This document shows positions 59,102-64,000 of a stretch of DNA of 64,000 bases, one piece after another. The translations under genes were made by a program, and so were the position numbers. The stretch is from DASZMX01 sp035551475 (GTDB taxonomy: Bacteria > Verrucomicrobiota > Verrucomicrobiia > Limisphaerales > Palsa-1400). Position 1 is the first letter of the stretch. Each line of letters starts with the position of its first letter. Location: positions 5,248 through 69,247 of the forward strand of contig DASZMX010000080.1 of assembly GCA_035551475.1 (NCBI GenBank), given 5' to 3'. The notes beneath the pieces are model-generated. The model was not told the DNA's origin, ran no database searches, and was given only the letters and a program-made list of their open reading frames with translations.

Positions 59102-61921
59102 TTGACTGCCGCAGACAAAACTTTTTTTGGCCGCGCGCTCCGGGTGCTCGCCCGCGCCGTGTGCCGGCATCCGGGCTGGTTCATTTATCCCCAGATCGTC
59201 CTCTTCGCCCTCAGCGTTTTCGTCACGCTGCGCAATTGGAACCTGGACATGAACCGCGACAATCTCGTCGGTTCGGACAAAAGTTATCACCGCGCCTTTC
59301 TGAAATTCCGCGCTGAGTTTCCCGGCGAAGACGAGCTGGCCGTCATTGTGCAAAGCGAAAGCATGGAGCGCAATCGGCAGTTCGTGGAGCGCCTCGCCGC
59401 CAAGCTCGAACCCGAGACCAATCTCTTCACGGATGTCTTTTACAAGGGCGACCTTCGTTCGCTTGGGCCCAAGGCGCTGCTCTTCGTGCCGCCGGCGGAT
59501 TTGCGTGAGCTTGACAACACATTGAGCAACGATCTTCCGTTTCTCCAGCCCTTCACGCAGGCCACCAATCTCGATTCCTTTTTTGAACTGATCAACACCC
59601 AGTTCCGCACGGCCAAACAGGAAAAGAACGCCCAAAATGACGCGCTCCTCAACGCCCTGCCCGCCGTCCAGCGCATCGTCGAGCAAGCCTCCGCCAGCAT
59701 TTCCATGCCGGGCAACCCCGTCTCGCCGGGCGTCAACGCCTTGTTCGGGCAAGGCAAGGAAACCGAGCAACGCCTTTATATCACGTTTGCCGATGGCCAG
59801 ATTTATCTCGTCACCGCCCGCGCGCGCAACGCGGACGTCCAGGAGGACGCTGTCAAGCGCATGCGCCAGCTCATGCACGAGACCGAGCTGGAAGTCCCCG
59901 GCCTGAACGTCGGCCTGACCGGCGAGCCCGTCCTGGAATACGATGAAATGCGCCAGTCCGAGCACGACTCCATCATGGCCAGCATCGTCTCGCTGGTCGT
60001 TTGCTCGCTCATATTTATTTACGCCTACAAGCAGACCGGGCGCCCGCTCAAAGCGGTGCTTTGCCTCATCATTGGGCTCGGTTACACGATGGGCTTTACG
60101 TTCCTCACCATCGGACATCTCAATATTCTCACCATCACTTTTGCGCCCATTCTCATCGGGTTGGCGATTGATTTCGGCGTCCATTTCATCACCCGTTTTG
60201 AGGAGGAAATGCGTCGCGGCGTGTCCCCGGCCGAAGCCGTTGAAATCGCGACCGTTTTCACCGGCCAGGGAATTGTCACCGGCGCCCTGACCACCGCCGG
60301 CGCCTTTCTCGCCATGGGCCTCACGGACTTCAAAGGCATTCAGGAAATGGGCATCATTTCCGGCGGCGGCCTGGCGCTGTGCCTCATTCCCATGATGACG
60401 CTTCTGCCCATCCTCTTGATGAAAGGGCGCCAGAACGTCATCGATCATGCCGCCAGCGCCCTGCAACGCCGCGCCCACATTGAAAGTTTCTGGCTCGATC
60501 GCCCCATCCCGGTCGTGGCCATCGTCCTGGCGCTCACCGGCCTCGCGGTGTCGCAGTTTGGGAAGGTCTTTTTCGATTACAACCTGCTGGACATGCAAAG
60601 CCGCGGCCTGCCCGCCGTGGTCTATGAAAAGAAGCTCCTTTATTCCGGCCAATCGGTGCTTTTCGCCGCCATCGTCGCCACGAATCTCCAGGAAGCCCGC
60701 AACATCGAATTGCGCGTTAAAAAACTTCCCTCAGTCGCCAGCGTTGATGGCGATGACAAGGGCGAATCGATTTACGACATTCTCACGCAGGACCAATCAC
60801 AAAAACTCGAACTCGTTTCCGACATCAAAGCCAAGCTCGCCGCCCTGCATTTTCGCCCACCCGACACGGAGCCGGTCGCCGTGCACGATTTGAGCCGCAC
60901 GCTTTGGAGCGCCATGGGTTATCTCGCCTTGGCCGCCGACGCCACCAAGACGGATGAACCCGCGTTGTCCAAGCAATTGCTTTCCTTGCGCTCCGCCATT
61001 TCCACCTTGCGCGTCAAAATGGGCGAAGCCGATCCCGCGACTTTGCGCCGCCTCCTGGAATATCAGGAAGCGCTCTTCAACGACATCGCGGACACATTCC
61101 AGGCTCTGAAAGCCCAGGAAACCGGCTCGGCTCCGCCTCCCACCGGGGACGCCCGGCCCGCGATGCGCGTCACGCGCAGCGAACGATTGGAGCCGCAGGA
61201 TTTGCCGCCGGCTCTGCGCAATCGCTTTGTCGGCAAGACCGGCAAATTCATGGTCCAAGTGTTTCCCAAAAAAGACGTCTGGCAGCATGAGAACCAGCGC
61301 GAATTCGTCACCGATTTGCGCCACGCCATGGAACCGCATCCCGAGCGCGTTACGGGCACTCCCGTCCAGTTATTCGAATACACCACGCTGCTGAAGGAAA
61401 GTTATCAGCAAGCCGCGCTCTATGCCCTCGCCGCCATTGCGATCATGGTCTTCCTTCACTTCCGTTCCTTCGTGTGCGTGATTCTTTCTCTCCTGCCCGT
61501 CGCCGTGGGAACCGCCTGGACGGTCGGCATCATGGGCGCGACGCATATCCCCTTCAATCCCGCCAACATCATGACGCTCCCATTGGTCATCGGCATTGGC
61601 GTCACCAACGGCATTCATATCCTCAACCGATTTGCCGAGGAACTGCATGCCGGCATCCTCTCCAAAAGCACGGGCAAAGCTGTCCTGGTGTCCGGCCTCA
61701 CCGCTGTGACCGGCTTTGGCAGCTTGATTTTGGCCAAGCACCAAGGCATTCAAAGCCTAGGTTTGGTGATGTCCATTGGGATTGCGGCGTGCATGATTGC
61801 CGGATTGACGTTTCTGCCGGCATTACTGAACATTCTCGTCCGGCTGGGATGGTCTTTGGGGCCGAAAAGACCCGGCGCCGACAATGCAAAGCCGGCGCCA
61901 GGCCTGGAGGAACCGAGGTAA
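59102..61921 (+). CDS. RND/MMPL superfamily transporter, HpnN-like
   Basis: A 939-residue membrane protein with the two-fold RND repeat. A first helix (GWFIYPQIVLFALSVFVTL) is followed by a large periplasmic domain and helices 2-6 (SIVSLVVCSLIFIYAY, LIGLAIDFGVHFITRFEEEM). A second periplasmic domain and helices 8-12 (LPLVIGIGVTNGIHILNRFAEEL, GLTAVTGFGSLILAKHQG) complete it. The Asp in LAIDFGVHF is the proton-relay position. HpnN exports hopanoids; no hopanoid genes adjoin, so the substrate here is uncertain. The start is TTG at 59102. Confidence 0.88.
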   Translation: MTAADKTFFGRALRVLARAVCRHPGWFIYPQIVLFALSVFVTLRNWNLDMNRDNLVGSDKSYHRAFLKFRAEFPGEDELAVIVQSESMERNRQFVERLAAKLEPETNLFTDVFYKGDLRSLGPKALLFVPPADLRELDNTLSNDLPFLQPFTQATNLDSFFELINTQFRTAKQEKNAQNDALLNALPAVQRIVEQASASISMPGNPVSPGVNALFGQGKETEQRLYITFADGQIYLVTARARNADVQEDAVKRMRQLMHETELEVPGLNVGLTGEPVLEYDEMRQSEHDSIMASIVSLVVCSLIFIYAYKQTGRPLKAVLCLIIGLGYTMGFTFLTIGHLNILTITFAPILIGLAIDFGVHFITRFEEEMRRGVSPAEAVEIATVFTGQGIVTGALTTAGAFLAMGLTDFKGIQEMGIISGGGLALCLIPMMTLLPILLMKGRQNVIDHAASALQRRAHIESFWLDRPIPVVAIVLALTGLAVSQFGKVFFDYNLLDMQSRGLPAVVYEKKLLYSGQSVLFAAIVATNLQEARNIELRVKKLPSVASVDGDDKGESIYDILTQDQSQKLELVSDIKAKLAALHFRPPDTEPVAVHDLSRTLWSAMGYLALAADATKTDEPALSKQLLSLRSAISTLRVKMGEADPATLRRLLEYQEALFNDIADTFQALKAQETGSAPPPTGDARPAMRVTRSERLEPQDLPPALRNRFVGKTGKFMVQVFPKKDVWQHENQREFVTDLRHAMEPHPERVTGTPVQLFEYTTLLKESYQQAALYALAAIAIMVFLHFRSFVCVILSLLPVAVGTAWTVGIMGATHIPFNPANIMTLPLVIGIGVTNGIHILNRFAEELHAGILSKSTGKAVLVSGLTAVTGFGSLILAKHQGIQSLGLVMSIGIAACMIAGLTFLPALLNILVRLGWSLGPKRPGADNAKPAPGLEEPR

Positions 61922-61960
61922 AAACCTCAAGTATTAATCGGACTATAGGAAAAAAACCCT

Positions 61961-63463
61961 GTGAAGTCAACCCGAAAAGCGATAACGGCAACCCTTTTGC
62001 CAAGGCCAATGCGCCTGCTTTGCCTTCCGTTATCGTTAATGGGGGTTTTGGTATTTTCCCCTATCGCCCACGCCTTTTCCACCAACGAATTCATCGCTGG
62101 CCCGCTCTTTTCAGACTTTAAACTGACGCTGGATTCCGGATATCGACAGGAGGCGGTAGGCCCGCTCTTCTACACGCAAGAGGTTGATTCCCAGACGCAG
62201 ATTGGCTTGCCGCCCTTCTTCTGTTGGACACGCACACGCGATGTTGACTGGAGCGAAACCGATTTCCTCTATCCCTTGCTCACGTATCGGCGCTTTGGTT
62301 CTGAGGGCGGATTGCAGATCATGCAGTTCTTCAGCCGCGGCGGCGGTGAGAACCAGGTCGAAGCCCGCTCCAAGCGTTTCACGATCTTCCCCATCTATTT
62401 CCAATCACGCTCCGCCGAAACCAATCTCAACTATACCGCTCTCGTCCCCTTTTACGGCAACCTGCGCAATCGCCTGTTCCATGACCGCATCCATTTCGTC
62501 ATGTTCCCGATTTACGCGCATACCGTCAAAAAGGACATCGTTACGGACAATTATGTTTACCCAATTGTCCATACCCGGCATGGCGATGCCCTGACTGGCT
62601 GGCAGGTCTGGCCCTTTGTCGGCGCCGAGCACAAAGGCCTCACCTTCAAAACCAACACCCTCGATGAAGTCGAGCCCATTGGCGGCTACGACAAATCCTT
62701 TGTGTTATTTCCCTTCTTCCTTAAAAGCCGCACCGGTCTCAGCACGACGAACCTACAAACCAACCTGACCGTTATCCCATTTTTCAATTCCTCGCACTCC
62801 GCCACCCGCGACATGACCTGTTATGGCTGGCCCCTCGGTTACAACGTCATTCACGACCCGGAAAAAAGATATGATGAGCGCGATTTCATCTGGCCGCTCT
62901 GGGTCTTCGCGCACGGCTCAAAGCAGGAAACCCGCATTTTTCCTTTTTACAGCCACGCCAAAAACGAAAACCTGGAAAGCGATTTTTATCTCTGGCCCAT
63001 TTATAAATTCAACCGCCTCCTCTCCCCGCCCCTCGACCGCACCCGCACCCGCATCGCCCTTTTCCTCTATTCGGACATCCACCAGAAAAACACCGAAACC
63101 GGCGACGTTATGCGCCGCGCCGACCTCTGGCCCCTCTACACCTACCGCCACGACATCGACGGCACGGAACGCCTCCAAATCCTCGCCCTCTTGGAGCCCC
63201 TCTTCCCCAACAACCGCGTCATCCCCCGGGAATACTCCCCGATTTGGTCCCTCTGGCGCGCCGAAAAAAACCACAAAACCGGCGCCGACAGCCAATCCTT
63301 GCTCTGGAACCTCTACCGCCGCGAACACACCCACGACCGCAAAACCGTCTCCCTCCTCTTCGGCCTCATCCAACGCGAAAAGACCCCCACCGGCGCCACC
63401 TGGCGCCTCTTCTACCTGCCGCGCTTCCAAAACTTGATCGCTAAAGGCAGATTCAATCGATAG
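61961..63463 (+). CDS. Exported aromatic-rich repeat protein of unknown function
   Basis: A 500-residue protein. A signal peptide (MRLLCLPLSLMGVLVFSPIAHAF; from the GTG at 61961 or an ATG at 62009) is followed by a long, tyrosine- and tryptophan-rich chain. Short blocks of the form W/F-P-[ILF]-[YFW] recur every 20-45 residues: FPIYFQS, FPIYAHT, WPFVGA, FPFFLKS, WPLWVFA, FPFYSHA, WPIYKFN, WPLYTYR. The pattern would suit strands of an outer-membrane barrel. I do not know a name for the family. It lies 39 bases after the RND gene and probably shares its transcript. Confidence 0.78.
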   Translation: MKSTRKAITATLLPRPMRLLCLPLSLMGVLVFSPIAHAFSTNEFIAGPLFSDFKLTLDSGYRQEAVGPLFYTQEVDSQTQIGLPPFFCWTRTRDVDWSETDFLYPLLTYRRFGSEGGLQIMQFFSRGGGENQVEARSKRFTIFPIYFQSRSAETNLNYTALVPFYGNLRNRLFHDRIHFVMFPIYAHTVKKDIVTDNYVYPIVHTRHGDALTGWQVWPFVGAEHKGLTFKTNTLDEVEPIGGYDKSFVLFPFFLKSRTGLSTTNLQTNLTVIPFFNSSHSATRDMTCYGWPLGYNVIHDPEKRYDERDFIWPLWVFAHGSKQETRIFPFYSHAKNENLESDFYLWPIYKFNRLLSPPLDRTRTRIALFLYSDIHQKNTETGDVMRRADLWPLYTYRHDIDGTERLQILALLEPLFPNNRVIPREYSPIWSLWRAEKNHKTGADSQSLLWNLYRREHTHDRKTVSLLFGLIQREKTPTGATWRLFYLPRFQNLIAKGRFNR

Positions 63464-63865
63464 AACCGCCCAGTCGCCTTCGTTTGCAACAATTTGTGAC
63501 GGGCTATGTCGCCGGTCATTTCAAAACCAGCCAGTTGGGTCGAATCAAAACCAGCTCCGGCAGCGATCGTTCAATCGGAATAAGCCGTTTCTTGGGGTGA
63601 CGACGGCAAGCATCGTGGGTTGCAAGGATGGACAAGTGAATGATAGAGTCCGGATTGTGAGCATGTTACTGGCATCGTTGGCTCATTCTGGTTCGGCCGC
63701 TTTTTTAGTCTTGCTGCTTATCATCTGCGGCGGTGCGTCAAGTGCTTCAAGGAGAAAACGGGAGCGGACCTCAAGGCGCGACTAACAAGTTGATCCCGGT
63801 AAATTCTCCCCTGAGGTTGCCTCGAATTGACGGACAGAGAAATGGGTGAAGAATGAACGAAAACC
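63464..63865. other. Non-coding stretch with possible IS ends
   Basis: About 400 bases without a convincing gene and with lower GC than the rest. The motif TCAAAACCAGC occurs twice, at 63521-63531 and 63545-63555, 24 bases apart. Short multiple repeats of this kind are typical of IS21-family ends, but no istA/istB is present. A plus-strand frame of 62 codons from 63597 (GTG) has one hydrophobic stretch and no recognisable family. TGAGGTTGCCTCGAATTGACGG from 63812 could be part of the left end of the following IS3-type element. Confidence 0.5.
63521..63555. repeat. Two copies of TCAAAACCAGC, possible IS21-type terminus
   Basis: The 11-base sequence occurs at 63521-63531 and 63545-63555 in the same orientation. 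IS21-family ends commonly carry two or more short direct repeats. Without the other end or the transposase genes, this remains a suggestion. Confidence 0.4.
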
Positions 63866-64000
63866 ATGAAAGAAACTTCTGTTCGAGAACGCCGGAAATT
63901 CGACGAGACCTTTAAACAGGAGGCGGTGCTCAACTGGCTCAAGAGCGGCAAGTCGGCCTCCGTGGTCGGGGACGAGTTGGGCATCAACGCCAACTTGCTT
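63866..64000 (+). CDS. IS3-family transposase OrfA (partial, cut by the right edge)
   Basis: Forty-five codons from the ATG at 63866 to the window end, open. The sequence VRERRKFDETFKQEAVLNWLKSGKSASVVGDELGINANLL is the N-terminal helix-turn-helix of IS3/IS911-type OrfA, where RRKFDxxFKxEAV is characteristic. OrfB and the right terminal repeat lie outside the window. It marks an insertion or mobile patch at this end. A left terminal repeat may begin in the 63790-63835 region, but no exact boundary can be set. Confidence 0.8.
   Translation, partial: MKETSVRERRKFDETFKQEAVLNWLKSGKSASVVGDELGINANLL

Noticed and set aside
63597..63785. 62-codon plus-strand frame with one hydrophobic stretch
   Set aside because: GTG start, no Shine-Dalgarno, no family resemblance, and it lies within a patch that looks mobile or decayed.
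1..64000. CRISPR arrays and tRNA or rRNA genes
   Set aside because: No regularly spaced repeats, and no tRNA cloverleaf or rRNA-like segment was recognised by eye. tRNAscan or Infernal would be needed to exclude small RNAs.

Overview
The window is 64 kb of a GC-rich (roughly 60 %) bacterial chromosome with tightly packed genes. Housekeeping content includes str/S10 ribosomal genes, guaA, ruvB, recQ, ilvD, hemE/hemN, tadA and yebC. Alongside these sit many secreted beta-propeller, FG-GAP and TPR proteins, a large membrane pyrophosphatase, an HpnN-like RND protein and partner-switching regulators. This mix fits Verrucomicrobiota best, probably the Limisphaerales/Pedosphaera (subdivision 3) lineage. 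That placement is an inference from protein style; no rRNA gene is present. No tRNA, rRNA or CRISPR array was seen.

Layout. 1-2541: an ABC-2 type permease carrying an RCC1-like C-terminal region, open at the left edge and coupled to recQ. 4510-6215: a sensor kinase/response regulator pair. 6212-12374: a zinc-ribbon membrane protein, then a minus-strand block read as rpsL, rpsG, fusA, rpsJ, rplC, rplD, rplW. This joins parts of the str and S10 operons, lacks tuf, and ends after rplW. A promoter lies before rpsL and a terminator-like hairpin between rpsG and fusA. 12459-20414: CPBP protease, cobalamin-type radical SAM protein, photolyase, guaA, tandem-ACT protein and an MsbA-like exporter. 20527-28609: TPR proteins, a LOG gene broken by an apparent short deletion, YjbQ, an FG-GAP protein and a large secreted protein. 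28620-34880: a trypsin-like protease, a long intergenic palindrome, ilvD, a DUF3592-like protein and a quinoprotein-nudix-tadA operon. 34989-41274: SRPBCC plus zinc dehydrogenase, a coupled GT2/propeller/exporter-permease operon, and ruvB.

41454-43955 encodes a divergent, K+-independent-looking membrane pyrophosphatase with a clear terminator. It is followed by a GMC oxidoreductase with its Tat-type small subunit, a PH-like protein, a heptose-phosphate adenylyltransferase and a sugar epimerase. Next come a STAS protein with a receiver-PP2C-HATPase fusion (a partner switch reduced to two genes), hemE-hemN, and a GH39 enzyme. A modABC operon carries a fourth gene for an iron-type binding lipoprotein. 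The last part holds UPF0145, YebC, the RND protein and a W/F-P-x-aromatic repeat protein. The final 0.5 kb looks mobile: a possible IS21-type end, then an IS3-type orfA cut by the right edge.

Start/stop overlaps (ATGA, TGATG or TAATG) join genes in at least eight operons. No whole undescribed system could be proved from sequence alone. The best leads are the permease-RCC1 fusion, the four-gene mod operon, the two-gene partner switch, the GT2/propeller/permease operon and the divergent pyrophosphatase.
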